Assembly: GCA_965140405.1 (NCBI GenBank)
Contig: OZ223208.1
Coordinates: 1,364,001 to 1,428,000 of the forward strand
Length of the DNA stretch: 64,000 nt
Source: G963556115 sp963666605
GTDB lineage: Bacteria; Planctomycetota; SZUA-567
Direction: 5' to 3'
In this document: positions 1 to 9,250 of the stretch, in pieces
Layout: each line of letters begins with the position of its first letter
Position numbering within the stretch: position 1 is the stretch's first letter
Translations under genes and position numbers: made by a program
Notes under the pieces: model-generated
Seen by the model: only the letters and a program-made list of their open reading frames with translations
Told to the model about the DNA's origin: nothing
The model's database searches: none

Positions 1-131
1 AAATAGATTTCAATGTTTTGTATTATAAATATTGTTATCATCACTCTCAAGGATTATACCTCGAACAATTATAACAATGTTACTATCTCACTACACTCAC
101 ATACTGGTAGTAAATTATAATTTGCAAAAAT

Positions 132-1832
132 CTATTTCGGCCAAAAACGATTCGTAAGTGGTAGACGCCTATCCTTGCCAAATGCTTTCGGAGTCACCCT
201 AGGTCCAATTGCACTCTGGCGTCTTTTAAATTCCGAATGATCTGTAAGGTGCACAATCTTCTTTACAACCTCTGGATCATGCCCAGCAGCTATAATTTCT
301 GCGTAGGTCATATCCTTCTCCACATAAAGTTCGAGAATTGGATCGAGGACTGGGTAGTCAGGGAGTGACTGCCTATCCTCTTGATCAGGGCGTAACTCAG
401 CAGATGGCACACGCTCTATCGTTGATACCGGTATAACCTCTCTACCGTGAAGTCTATTTACATAATATGAGAGCCCCCATACATCTGTCTTGAGTACATC
501 CTTAATAGCAGCATACCCACCAGCCATATCACCGTATAGTGTACCATATCCTACAGCACTCTCACTTTTATTAGAGGTATTAAGAAGTAGTAAACCCAGT
601 TTGTTTGATAGACCCATTACATAGATAGCTCGTATTCTTGCTTGCAAATTTTGTCCCGTAATATCTTCAGGATCTTTCGCAGGATCTGCAGTAGCAAATA
701 TAGGAGCGAGCACCTCTTCAAAAGCATTAAAAGGTTTTTCAATAGGAAGAGATTCAAAACGTATACCAAGATTATCTGCCAAAATCTTCGCATCATCCTT
801 TGTCTCACCAGATGAGTACCTACTAGGCATAGTCACTCCAAGAACATTATCCTTTCCTAGAGCATCTACCGCTATTGCCGCAGTAAGAGCCGAATCAATC
901 CCTCCTGACAAGCCAATAATCACACCCTTAAAGCCATTCTTCCTTACATAGTCACCTACACCGAGAACGAGTGCACCGTAGACATCTGCATACTTATCTT
1001 TTTCTTTACCAATAATATTACTGATAACTGGTTTCTCTGTACTATTAAGTTCAACTTCGAGAGTTACAACATCTCTCTCAGAGACCCTTGCTGGATTTAC
1101 CATACCTTCTTCTGTGTCAAAGTATAGAACTTCTTCTTCAAAAGAAGAAGCTTTGGTAAGTATCTTTCCATCTGGAGACATCACAAAACTTGCCCCGTCA
1201 AAGACAAGTTCATCCTGCCCTCCGATCAGGTTACAGTACAAGAAATATGTATTATACTCTTTGCAAATATGGCTGAAAGTCTCTATACGGGACTCTTCTT
1301 TAGTTTTATGAAACGGACTAGCTGAAAGACAAGCGATGATTCCCGCACCTTGTGCGGCCTCATCCTTAATAGGACCGTCAACTTCCCAAGCATCTTCACA
1401 AACAACTACACCACAGACGTCATCACCAATTTTAAGGTTTAAACCTGTTGCGCCCTCATCAAAATATCTCTTCTCATCAAAGACTGCATAATTTGGAAGC
1501 AGACACTTGTGGTACTCTGTTACCAATACCCCGTCTTTCACAAGCCCTGCAGTATTTCTTGGGCGTTCTCCCTCTTTGACTGATGGGTATCCTATAAGTG
1601 CTGTACCCTTTATTTGAGATACAAGTCTATTTACTACCTCTTTGGTCTCTGCTATAAATCCAGGCTTTAGTAACAAATCTTCAGGTGGATATCCAGTAAG
1701 TGTCATCTCCGGGAAAATTACAAGATCAGGAGCATAGCTCTCAACCTCTTTCATAGTATGAAGTATTTTTTTAGCATTACCTTCGAGATCACCGACGGTA
1801 GTATTGATCTGTGCAAGAGCATAACGAGCCAT
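132..1832 (-). CDS. nadE: Glutamine-dependent NAD+ synthetase
   Basis: 566 residues. Makes NAD+ from deamido-NAD+ and ATP in the cytoplasm, using ammonia released from glutamine. The N-terminal half is a nitrilase-type glutaminase: FPEMTLTGYPPEDLL carries the catalytic Glu (E42), a Lys lies before LLPNYAVFDEKRYF, and the nucleophile Cys is in VVVCEDAW. The C-terminal half is the synthetase with the ATP-pyrophosphatase loop LSGGIDSALTAA. Length fits two-domain bacterial NadE. The ATG is preceded by a modest AAAGG ribosome site. It is transcribed alone, in the same direction as the citrate synthase gene upstream but separated by a hairpin. Family assignment is secure. Confidence 0.96.
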   Translation of the reverse strand: MARYALAQINTTVGDLEGNAKKILHTMKEVESYAPDLVIFPEMTLTGYPPEDLLLKPGFIAETKEVVNRLVSQIKGTALIGYPSVKEGERPRNTAGLVKDGVLVTEYHKCLLPNYAVFDEKRYFDEGATGLNLKIGDDVCGVVVCEDAWEVDGPIKDEAAQGAGIIACLSASPFHKTKEESRIETFSHICKEYNTYFLYCNLIGGQDELVFDGASFVMSPDGKILTKASSFEEEVLYFDTEEGMVNPARVSERDVVTLEVELNSTEKPVISNIIGKEKDKYADVYGALVLGVGDYVRKNGFKGVIIGLSGGIDSALTAAIAVDALGKDNVLGVTMPSRYSSGETKDDAKILADNLGIRFESLPIEKPFNAFEEVLAPIFATADPAKDPEDITGQNLQARIRAIYVMGLSNKLGLLLLNTSNKSESAVGYGTLYGDMAGGYAAIKDVLKTDVWGLSYYVNRLHGREVIPVSTIERVPSAELRPDQEDRQSLPDYPVLDPILELYVEKDMTYAEIIAAGHDPEVVKKIVHLTDHSEFKRRQSAIGPRVTPKAFGKDRRLPLTNRFWPK

Positions 1833-1916
1833 AATATATTGCCTTTATGTAGTAATAAATAAACTAATTAGTATCTGCATATTATAGCGACTACTTGAGC
1901 CTAGTCAATATATGAT

Positions 1917-1950
1917 AGAGCTACCTTGTAACAACTTACAAGGTAGCTCT
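1917..1950. terminator. Hairpin between citrate synthase and nadE
   Basis: Perfect 14-bp inverted repeat (arms 1917-1930 and 1937-1950, loop ACAACT) just past the stop of the citrate synthase gene. No T-run follows on the minus strand, so it is a terminator-like or 3'-end-stabilising hairpin, not a textbook intrinsic terminator. Confidence 0.6.
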
Positions 1951-1975
1951 AAAAAACTTATACTATATAACTAAT

Positions 1976-3394
1976 TTATCTGTCTTCTATATCTGTATAC
2001 TCAGTCTCAAACCCACCAGTATACATAGCTCTAGGACGGAAAATTCTATTATTTTCCATATATTCATAGATTCTAGCTGTCCATCCAGAGGTACGAGCAA
2101 CCGCAAAAATTGGAGTAAACATCGCCTCAGGAATACCTAAGCAACCATAAACTATACCAGAATAGTAGTCGACATTAGGGAAGATACCCTTTTCCTTGCC
2201 AAGAGTTTCAGTAACTTCTTGTTCAAGTAGCTTGGCAATATTTAAATACTTCTTTGCTTCAGAATTATCATTTGTAAGGTATTCAGCAAGAGGAGCTAGA
2301 ATTCTAGCACGTGGGTCATAGGCTTTGTATACTCTGTGACCAAACCCCATCACCTTCTTCTTATTCTCGCGACTATTCTTATACCACTCTTTAACATTTT
2401 CTTCGGTACCGATATCTTTTAGCATCTTAAGAACTGCTTCATTTGCGCCACCATGCAGTGGCCCGTTAAGAGCGGCAATACCAGCCCCAACTGAAAAATA
2501 AATATCAGAAAGGGTAGAAGCTACAACCATCGAAGCAAACGTACTCGCATTCATACCATGGTCGGCATGAAGGATGAGAGCAATATCCATAATTCTCTCT
2601 TCAATTGGAGTAGGCCTCTTACCTGTCATCATATATAACAAGTTCGCTGCATGAGATAGATCATTATCCCATTCGATTGGAATGTGCCCATCACGAATTC
2701 GAGATATTGCTGCTGTCATTGTTGACATAGCAGAAATTAAGTGAATACATGACGCAATGCCTTCCCCATCATCCATACTATCTCTTGCTTTACTAGGTTT
2801 TTCTGAATCTATCTTCTTCTTGAATTCAAATACAGCCTTCTCTTCACCAAAAGGCTGATCCTCTTGAGGAATAGCATCCTCATCAGTATTAAAGGTATTT
2901 TCATCCGTTACAGAGCCAACGCTATCCAAGTCCTTCCAATTTAGAACCTGTCTAAGCATATTTGTACCGACACGAAGTGCAGCCATAGGATTCATCTCTT
3001 GGATTGGGAAGCTCATCATAAGTCGTAAAGCACTTGGAATTTGCCTTGCATCACACAGCTGTTTTTTAAATCTTTCAAATTCACTTTTGTTCGGCATACT
3101 ACCATAAAGAAGCAGATAAGAAACCTCTTCATAAGAAGAGTATGCGCAAAGATCAAAGATGTTATAACCTCTATATACCAGCCAACCTTTTCTACCGTTT
3201 ACATAGCCAATCTTTGTCTCACAAGCAATAGCACCTTCAAGTCCTGGACCTACAGTAGACTGGATCGGCCACTTCAAAGGCTGAGTTAGCTCTGGTTCTG
3301 GCTCGCTATCTGTCTCTTTAAATGCTTGATCTCTAGCCTTTAAAATCAAATCTGTAATCTCTTGAGTCTCCTCATGTAGTTTACTTATTGCCAT
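1976..3394 (-). CDS. gltA: Citrate synthase with acidic insertion
   Basis: 472 residues. Condenses oxaloacetate and acetyl-CoA to citrate at entry to the TCA cycle. The family triad is visible: LHADHGMNASTF (first His), PLHGGANEAVLKML (second His) and GHRVYKAYDPRA (Asp). The C-terminus MENNRIFRPRAMYTGG is typical. A charged stretch at about residues 155-212, rich in Asp, Glu and Lys, sits where most homologues have a short connector. The start is fixed by a strong AAGGAGAAGG ribosome site about 6 bases upstream. 2-Methylcitrate synthase is an alternative, but no prp genes are nearby. Single-gene unit. Confidence 0.93.
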   Translation of the reverse strand: MAISKLHEETQEITDLILKARDQAFKETDSEPEPELTQPLKWPIQSTVGPGLEGAIACETKIGYVNGRKGWLVYRGYNIFDLCAYSSYEEVSYLLLYGSMPNKSEFERFKKQLCDARQIPSALRLMMSFPIQEMNPMAALRVGTNMLRQVLNWKDLDSVGSVTDENTFNTDEDAIPQEDQPFGEEKAVFEFKKKIDSEKPSKARDSMDDGEGIASCIHLISAMSTMTAAISRIRDGHIPIEWDNDLSHAANLLYMMTGKRPTPIEERIMDIALILHADHGMNASTFASMVVASTLSDIYFSVGAGIAALNGPLHGGANEAVLKMLKDIGTEENVKEWYKNSRENKKKVMGFGHRVYKAYDPRARILAPLAEYLTNDNSEAKKYLNIAKLLEQEVTETLGKEKGIFPNVDYYSGIVYGCLGIPEAMFTPIFAVARTSGWTARIYEYMENNRIFRPRAMYTGGFETEYTDIEDR

Positions 3395-3934
3395 CTTTTA
3401 CCTTCTCCTTTTTTCTATTCCCCCAGCACTTTCATAAAGCATTATTGCATCTCTTCATTACTCACCAACTCTTTTATACCAAGGTATTGTTTAATGCAGT
3501 TCAGTAATGTAACAATAAATAAATTACTAAAATGCCTCTAATATCATTATCTATAGATATGCCTTGACATATTTGCCCTAATACTTCGGAAAACACTCCA
3601 AAACTAGATAAATTTTCAATATTTTTACAGACTACCCCTAATCTCTCCTCAATCAACATTACTAGATTTATGATGAGATTAAAGATTATTCGATATTCAG
3701 ACAAAAAACGGATACATTTGACAAGTAATAGTAAACTTATCAATATGCCCCATAATGATTGGAGCATAAAGGGAGCGAATTCCCTAATAATTAGAAATAC
3801 GATATTTCTAAAAACAGTCTGAATATATCCCCCTATAAGTATTATGAGATAGGGAAAAAAACGGGATAAATAATGCTTATAGCATTATCCATCCCAGATA
3901 TTATATTATAAAATACAAAAATGTCAAGAAACTT
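3395..3934. other. AT-rich spacer, possible 88-residue ORF
   Basis: Between the start of gltA and the stop of ptsI. It contains a minus-strand reading frame (3501-3767, 88 codons, rich in Leu and Ile) with no Shine-Dalgarno sequence before its ATG and no recognisable family, so I do not call it a gene. The rest should hold the gltA promoter and ptsI 3' end; no clear hairpin was found. Confidence 0.4.
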
Positions 3935-5707
3935 TTAATTGAACGACCAATCAGGCTGATATTTCCTTGTAACATTGCGTAAGTAAGTCGTAATTTCACG
4001 TGAATTCTTCAACTTCATAACCTCTTCAACAATGCCCTCTGCTTCTGTCATTGTAATAGAACGAATAAGCTTTTTAATCTCTGGTATAAGTGGCGGGCTG
4101 ACAGAGAAGTGACTCAGTCCCATACCTAATAATAAAAATGTAAACGACGGATCACCAGCAATTTCACCACAGATACTAACAGGTTTATTATTCTCTGCTC
4201 CACACTTTATAACATTATGAATAAGTTTAAGTACCGCTGGATTCGTAGGGCTATAGAGATTGGCTACATGTTCGTTGGTTCTATCTACTGCGATCACATA
4301 CTGGGTAAGGTCATTAGTACCAATACTAAAGAAATCGCACAAATCTAGGTAGTTCTCAATATCAATAGCTACCGAAGGCACCTCAACCATAATACCAATA
4401 GGCATAGTTGGGTCGAAATCAATACCATCTTCATCGAGTATTTCCTGCTCTTTTCTGACAATCTGGATCACATACTCTACCTCTTCCCTACAACTCACCA
4501 TAGGAACCATCAGATTTACTCTACCCAGTGCACTTGCTCTACAAATTGCTCTTACCTGTGCCTTGAATATCTTTGGATGCCTTGCACAATAACGAATCGC
4601 ACGACAACCTAAAGCTGGATTTTTTTCATTTAATAGTGCTTTATCATCGCTACCAATATTCTTCTCAAGATGGAAGAATTTATCAGCGCCTAAATCAAGT
4701 GTTCTAATCGTAACTTTCTGACCTGGCAGATGTTCCACAGCCTGTTTATAAGCACTCCAATGGGCGTCTTCATCTGGAACAGTCTCAGAGTTTACATATA
4801 AAAATTCTGTTCTATACAGTCCAACCCCATCACCGCCGGTTCTTCCAACAGCACCTATCTCACTAGGAAACTCTAAGTTTGCGCTTACTCTTACAGTCTT
4901 ACCATCTATAGTCTCCGCAGGAAGATCTTTTTCACCAATAAGTGACTCTTCGAATACATGGAAGTCATCAGCAAGAGCTTCATAAGTTTCAAGAGTTCCA
5001 ACATCTGGGTTGACAATTACAAGTCCTCGATTACCATCGATAATCACCTTATCACCACTAGACACATCACTTGTAACAGTCTCAAGCCCAACAACAGCTG
5101 GCAACTCTCTTGAACGAGCAATAATTGCCGTATGACCTGTCATACCACCAACATCAGTAGAAAAACCTATTACATGCTCTCGGTCCATAGATGCAGTCTG
5201 AGTAGGTGTAAGGTCATGTGCAATCACAATTACCTGCCTATCAAGCTGTTTTAAGTCTTCCTTTCGCTCACCAAGTAAAGCCCGAAGAAGTCTTCTCTCT
5301 ATATCGTGTAGATCACTAATACGCTGAGCTAAATACTCGTCATCAATCTTAGCAAAAGCCTTTTCATACTTTCTTAATGACCTACTAACCGCATATTCAG
5401 CTGAAAATCTATTTTTACTAATTCGATTTAGGACCTCCTGATGCAATGAAGCATCATCCAATATTAGTACATGGGCATCAAAAATAGGAACTGCTTCTGA
5501 GCCTATTGCATCCTGCCTTATCTTCTCTTGTAGCTCTCTTATATCAGTTTTAGCATTCTCAACAGCCGCATGGAAACGATCGAACTCATCATCTATCTCA
5601 GCAACTGAGATAAATCTTCTAGGTATCACAGACTCCTCATTGCCAAGGACGAATGCCTCACCAATTGCAAAGCCAGGAGATACTGGAATACCTTTTAGAA
5701 CTTCCAT
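3935..5707 (-). CDS. ptsI: PTS enzyme I (phosphoenolpyruvate-protein phosphotransferase)
   Basis: 590 residues from the chosen start. Autophosphorylates on His with PEP and passes phosphate to HPr in the phosphotransferase system. The phospho-His motif GGMTGHTAIIARS is intact. The C-terminal PEP-binding barrel shows NPALGCRAIRYC, the signature FFSIGTNDLTQYVIAVDR, and CGEIAGDP. The frame stays open 41 codons further upstream, but those codons look non-coding and MEVLKGIPVSPGFAIG matches the usual enzyme I N-terminus; AGAAAG lies 8 bases before this ATG. No HPr or EII gene is in the window, so it may serve regulation as much as sugar uptake. Divergent from uppS. Confidence 0.94.
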   Translation of the reverse strand: MEVLKGIPVSPGFAIGEAFVLGNEESVIPRRFISVAEIDDEFDRFHAAVENAKTDIRELQEKIRQDAIGSEAVPIFDAHVLILDDASLHQEVLNRISKNRFSAEYAVSRSLRKYEKAFAKIDDEYLAQRISDLHDIERRLLRALLGERKEDLKQLDRQVIVIAHDLTPTQTASMDREHVIGFSTDVGGMTGHTAIIARSRELPAVVGLETVTSDVSSGDKVIIDGNRGLVIVNPDVGTLETYEALADDFHVFEESLIGEKDLPAETIDGKTVRVSANLEFPSEIGAVGRTGGDGVGLYRTEFLYVNSETVPDEDAHWSAYKQAVEHLPGQKVTIRTLDLGADKFFHLEKNIGSDDKALLNEKNPALGCRAIRYCARHPKIFKAQVRAICRASALGRVNLMVPMVSCREEVEYVIQIVRKEQEILDEDGIDFDPTMPIGIMVEVPSVAIDIENYLDLCDFFSIGTNDLTQYVIAVDRTNEHVANLYSPTNPAVLKLIHNVIKCGAENNKPVSICGEIAGDPSFTFLLLGMGLSHFSVSPPLIPEIKKLIRSITMTEAEGIVEEVMKLKNSREITTYLRNVTRKYQPDWSFN

Positions 5708-5971
5708 ACTATATCTTTCTATAAATAACTGCGTATTTAATGTATAAATTAGTATAATCTTTAGGCAATAACCCTTACTATATTTGATCATAAAATTATA
5801 TGTAAAGTAGGCATTTTTGTCAATAATCATTTCAATGATATCTATTTATACTAATATATTACAATTGCTCAAAAATTCAAAAATCATAATTATCAGTAGA
5901 AGACAGTCTGTATTTCTGTATACTTTGGCTAAACATTTTACTCTTTTATTTTTAATAAGGTACAATATATT

Positions 5972-6700
5972 ATGCCAATTAACCTAGATTCCACACCAAA
6001 CCATATAGCGGTTATTATGGATGGCAATGGCAGATGGGCAAAATCAAGGGGACTGAGTAGAGCTGAGGGCCACGCCCAAGGGGTGGAAGCATTGCGCAAA
6101 ACTCTCAAACTCTGCCAAGAGTACAATATTAATTACCTGACTGCCTACGCTTTCTCAACTGAGAATTGGAAGAGACCCAAAGAAGAAGTTGATGCATTGA
6201 TGTCACTCTTAGTAGAATATCTCAAGACAGAAGTAGAGAAACTTAAAGAAGAAGATATTAGGCTCAGAGTAATCGGAGACATCTCCTTAATGCCTCAAAA
6301 TGTGAGAGATGCTTTAAAATCTGCTATTACTGAGCTTGAAAAAACTCAGAGCAAAAGAGTACTCACTCTTGCGCTAAGCTATGGTGGGCGGGATGAAATT
6401 CTTAGAGCAACAAGGAATATTGCTTCAAATGTTCTCGACGGCAATATAACTATTAGTGATATAGATGAGTCGTGTTTTGAAACTTTTCTAGATACTTCAG
6501 GCATGCCTGATCCTGATCTACTTATCCGTACAGCGGGAGAGTTGAGACTTTCAAATTTTCTTCTTTGGCAGCTCAGTTACGCTGAGCTTTATGCAACAGA
6601 TGTATACTGGCCTGATTTTTCAAAGAAAGAATTTATTAAAGCACTAGAAAATTACCAGAAACGCACCAGAAAATTTGGTGATATTGGATCAAATAGTTAA
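5972..6700 (+). CDS. uppS: Undecaprenyl diphosphate synthase
   Basis: 242 residues, the usual length. A cis-prenyltransferase that extends farnesyl diphosphate to the C55 carrier used for peptidoglycan and other wall polymers. Signature residues near the N-terminus: HIAVIMDGNGRWAKSRG with the catalytic Asp, then GHAQGVEALR. The C-terminal DLLIRTAGELRLSNFLLWQ and YWPDF motifs are present. An AAGG ribosome site lies upstream of the ATG. It is followed by cdsA 97 bases later, the common uppS-cdsA pairing in bacteria. The dxr and rseP genes that often follow are absent. Confidence 0.97.
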   Translation: MPINLDSTPNHIAVIMDGNGRWAKSRGLSRAEGHAQGVEALRKTLKLCQEYNINYLTAYAFSTENWKRPKEEVDALMSLLVEYLKTEVEKLKEEDIRLRVIGDISLMPQNVRDALKSAITELEKTQSKRVLTLALSYGGRDEILRATRNIASNVLDGNITISDIDESCFETFLDTSGMPDPDLLIRTAGELRLSNFLLWQLSYAELYATDVYWPDFSKKEFIKALENYQKRTRKFGDIGSNS

Positions 6701-6797
6701 GAAAATTACCCATTATATCCATATTTGATAACAGAATATATTATAAAGACACTTTACTTTTAACCAATAATACAATAAATAACCGGAGTAATATTCA

Positions 6798-7682
6798 ATG
6801 TTGGGAATGCGCTTAGTACTTGGAGTACCACTATTTTTTCTAATGGTAGGTTTTATCTGGCTTGATGCGAAAAATGGCAGTGCTTGGGCAATGACGATAT
6901 TCCAAGCTGCTTTTTGTAGCTGGGCAGTGGCAGAGTATTACCGTCTCGCTAAAGTACAAGGACATAAACCTTTCACTATTCTAGGAGTAGCATTTTGCTT
7001 CGTTCTATACATAGCTCAGCAACTATCTACCATCTATCCACCAGCTCAAGGGATTGTCGGATATGATTGGTTGCTCTTTGGTATATTTGTGGTTGCCACT
7101 CTACTCTACCAACCAATCTTTAGATGTACGGATAGGGCCTTAGGAAACATTGCAACAACCATATTTGGAGTTACGTATTTTTGGGTATTGCTATCTTTTT
7201 TAGGACGTATGAGATATTTAGAAATCAAACACGGCTGGGAGTACGACGGACTTGAATTTGTGATAGTCTTCTTCTGTGGAAGTAAGATCTGTGATATTTT
7301 TGGTTTATTAATTGGTAAAAAGTATGGCAAGACAAAACTCTGGCCATCAATCTCGCCAAAGAAGAGCTGGGAGGGTTTCATTGGAGGAATACTTGCAAGT
7401 GTGGGACTTATCGCTATTGTAATACTATTACACCCTACTTCAGCAATGGCAAGTATCGGTTGGGCAAGGGCTCTCCCACTTGGCATTATACTTGGCTGTT
7501 TAGGCCTAATGGGAGATTTGGTTGAATCCTCTTTAAAGCGTGAGGCTCAATTAAAAGATGCAGGAAATTCACTCCCGGGATATGGTGGCGTCATGGATCT
7601 ACTCGACAGCCTCCTCCTCAATGCACCGATTGCATATATATATCTAGTATGGGTTTGTGGAGCAAGACCAGCCATTTTTTAA
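6798..7682 (+). CDS. cdsA: Phosphatidate cytidylyltransferase
   Basis: 294 residues with about eight hydrophobic membrane segments. Makes CDP-diacylglycerol from phosphatidate and CTP, the precursor of phospholipid head groups. The C-terminal family signature is recognisable (SSLKREAQLKDAGNSLPGYGG followed by VMDLLDSLL), but the usual HGG is YGG and the usual DR is DL. SFLGRMRY and SPKKSWEGFIGG are further CdsA-like segments. It follows uppS on the same strand with its own GGAG ribosome site. It converges on the kinase hybrid at 7746. Confidence 0.92.
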   Translation: MLGMRLVLGVPLFFLMVGFIWLDAKNGSAWAMTIFQAAFCSWAVAEYYRLAKVQGHKPFTILGVAFCFVLYIAQQLSTIYPPAQGIVGYDWLLFGIFVVATLLYQPIFRCTDRALGNIATTIFGVTYFWVLLSFLGRMRYLEIKHGWEYDGLEFVIVFFCGSKICDIFGLLIGKKYGKTKLWPSISPKKSWEGFIGGILASVGLIAIVILLHPTSAMASIGWARALPLGIILGCLGLMGDLVESSLKREAQLKDAGNSLPGYGGVMDLLDSLLLNAPIAYIYLVWVCGARPAIF

Positions 7683-7745
7683 AATATATTTCAAACAGAC
7701 TGTATCGCGCTATATATTGGAATTAATAATCTACGCAACTTACTA

Positions 7746-8942
7746 TTACTCTTCAACAAGAGGAAGAATAATAGCAAACCTTACACTCATACCATCAGGG
7801 AGGTTCTCAACAGACATCTCACCACCATGAGCCTTTATAATATCCACACTTATAGATAGCCCCAAGCCTGTTCCTTCTTCTTTAGTAGTATAAAATGAAT
7901 TCCAAATATTCTCTATCAATTCATTTGGTATATTACCACCATCATTTTCAATAATAATACGAGCGTTACTACCTTCACGCTCAGTTTTAATAAATATATT
8001 CCCCATAGAATTGCCCTTTTTCCTAGCAACTATGGCTTCATTTGCATTTACAATAATATTAACAATTACCTGGTCTATCTGGTGTGGAATAGCCATAATA
8101 ACAAGCGGGTCATTACTCAATTCACAAGAGACTACAACGTTATTTTTAATTTTAGCATTACAAATCTCTAATGAATTTGTGATACACTCATTTAGTGAAT
8201 ATTGCTTCACTCCGTCTGAACTATCTTTTCTATAAAATCTCTTTAAATTACTAATAATCTTATTTATTCTATGAATATTATTGTGTAAGGATTCGGTCAT
8301 TTCAGGGAATTCCTTCAAGACAAATTCTAAGAATTTTTTATCCTCAACATTTTCAGTAATAGCTTTTTTTACAAGAGGCTCTAGCTTTGTCCAATACTGA
8401 TTAAAAATATGGTTTGTTGATGATATCACTGATAGAGGATTGTTAATTTCATGTACAATACTACTAGCCATAGTCCCAATGGTTACCAGTCTATCAGCAT
8501 GAACCAACTGTTCTGCTCTTTGCTGAGCAAGCTCTTCCATTTTATGAGCATATTCTGTAAGCTGTGCCCTATACTCTGCCGTTCTTTTTGCAACATTTAA
8601 TCTACTGTGTAATACAGCACTATTGACTGGTTTGCTCATAAAATCGTCTGCTCCTGACTCCAGAGCTTCAACAATATCCTCGTTAGCATCTTTGCTAGTC
8701 AACACAATCAAATAAGTGCTATTATACCCTTCTTCTTTGAGCTTATTACACGTCTCAATTCCTGTCATAATAGGCATCATCCAATCAAGTACTGCTATCG
8801 ATGGAGGATTTTCAACTGTAAGCATGTCATATGCTTGCTGCCCATTTTCAGCTTCTAAAATTTCATAGCCCCATTTTTTTAGCTGCTGCCGTAAAATGAT
8901 GCGAGTCATTTTATCATCTTCAGCAATTAGTACTCTTTTCAT
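7746..8942 (-). CDS. Hybrid receiver - histidine kinase
   Basis: 398 residues, no membrane segment, so cytoplasmic. An N-terminal receiver domain (residues 1-120) has acidic pair E8/D9/D10, phospho-acceptor D53 in VLDWMMP and K104 in SKPV. A helical linker rich in Glu and Gln leads to a dimerisation/phospho-His domain (H164 in VHEINNPLS) and a HATPase domain with an N-box (NIIVNANEAI), ENDGG and GTGLGLSISVDIIKAHGG. A receiver placed ahead of the kinase usually means the kinase is controlled by phosphorelay from another kinase. No sensor or output gene is adjacent, so the signal is unknown. Confidence 0.93.
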   Translation of the reverse strand: MKRVLIAEDDKMTRIILRQQLKKWGYEILEAENGQQAYDMLTVENPPSIAVLDWMMPIMTGIETCNKLKEEGYNSTYLIVLTSKDANEDIVEALESGADDFMSKPVNSAVLHSRLNVAKRTAEYRAQLTEYAHKMEELAQQRAEQLVHADRLVTIGTMASSIVHEINNPLSVISSTNHIFNQYWTKLEPLVKKAITENVEDKKFLEFVLKEFPEMTESLHNNIHRINKIISNLKRFYRKDSSDGVKQYSLNECITNSLEICNAKIKNNVVVSCELSNDPLVIMAIPHQIDQVIVNIIVNANEAIVARKKGNSMGNIFIKTEREGSNARIIIENDGGNIPNELIENIWNSFYTTKEEGTGLGLSISVDIIKAHGGEMSVENLPDGMSVRFAIILPLVEE

Positions 8943-9250
8943 AATGCCATACCTTTATATTCTATCCCCATATTATTCTTAATAGTATCACACTATTACT
9001 TTTAATTCTAGTCTTTGTTCTTTTTTTTGCAAAATTAATGGCTATTTGATTTTTGGGCATAATAACTCCTATTTTTCTATACTTTTTCTCTAAGTGCTCA
9101 GCTAACTCTTGCACTGGTCAAAAATAGATGATATAATATCCATCTTGTTGATAACATCCTGTCATAAAAGCATCCTACAAGATTTTGCTTACTTCACAGG
9201 CGATCTAATTATTAAACAAATAGTCCTTAAAAAAAGAATAGAGGAATGAA
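8943..9250. other. Intergenic region before gatB
   Basis: About 300 bases between divergent genes. It holds the gatB promoter (listed separately), a leader of roughly 100 bases and presumably the promoter of the kinase hybrid on the other strand. No other open frame or strong hairpin was seen. Confidence 0.5.
9108..9136 (+). promoter_or_regulatory. Sigma-70-type promoter of gatB
   Basis: TTGCAC at 9108-9113, 17-base spacer, TATAAT at 9131-9136. Transcription would start near 9143, giving a leader of about 108 bases before the gatB ATG. Confidence 0.65.

Noticed and set aside
3501..3767. 88-codon minus-strand frame rich in Leu/Ile
   Set aside because: No ribosome site, no family, composition of translated AT-rich DNA.
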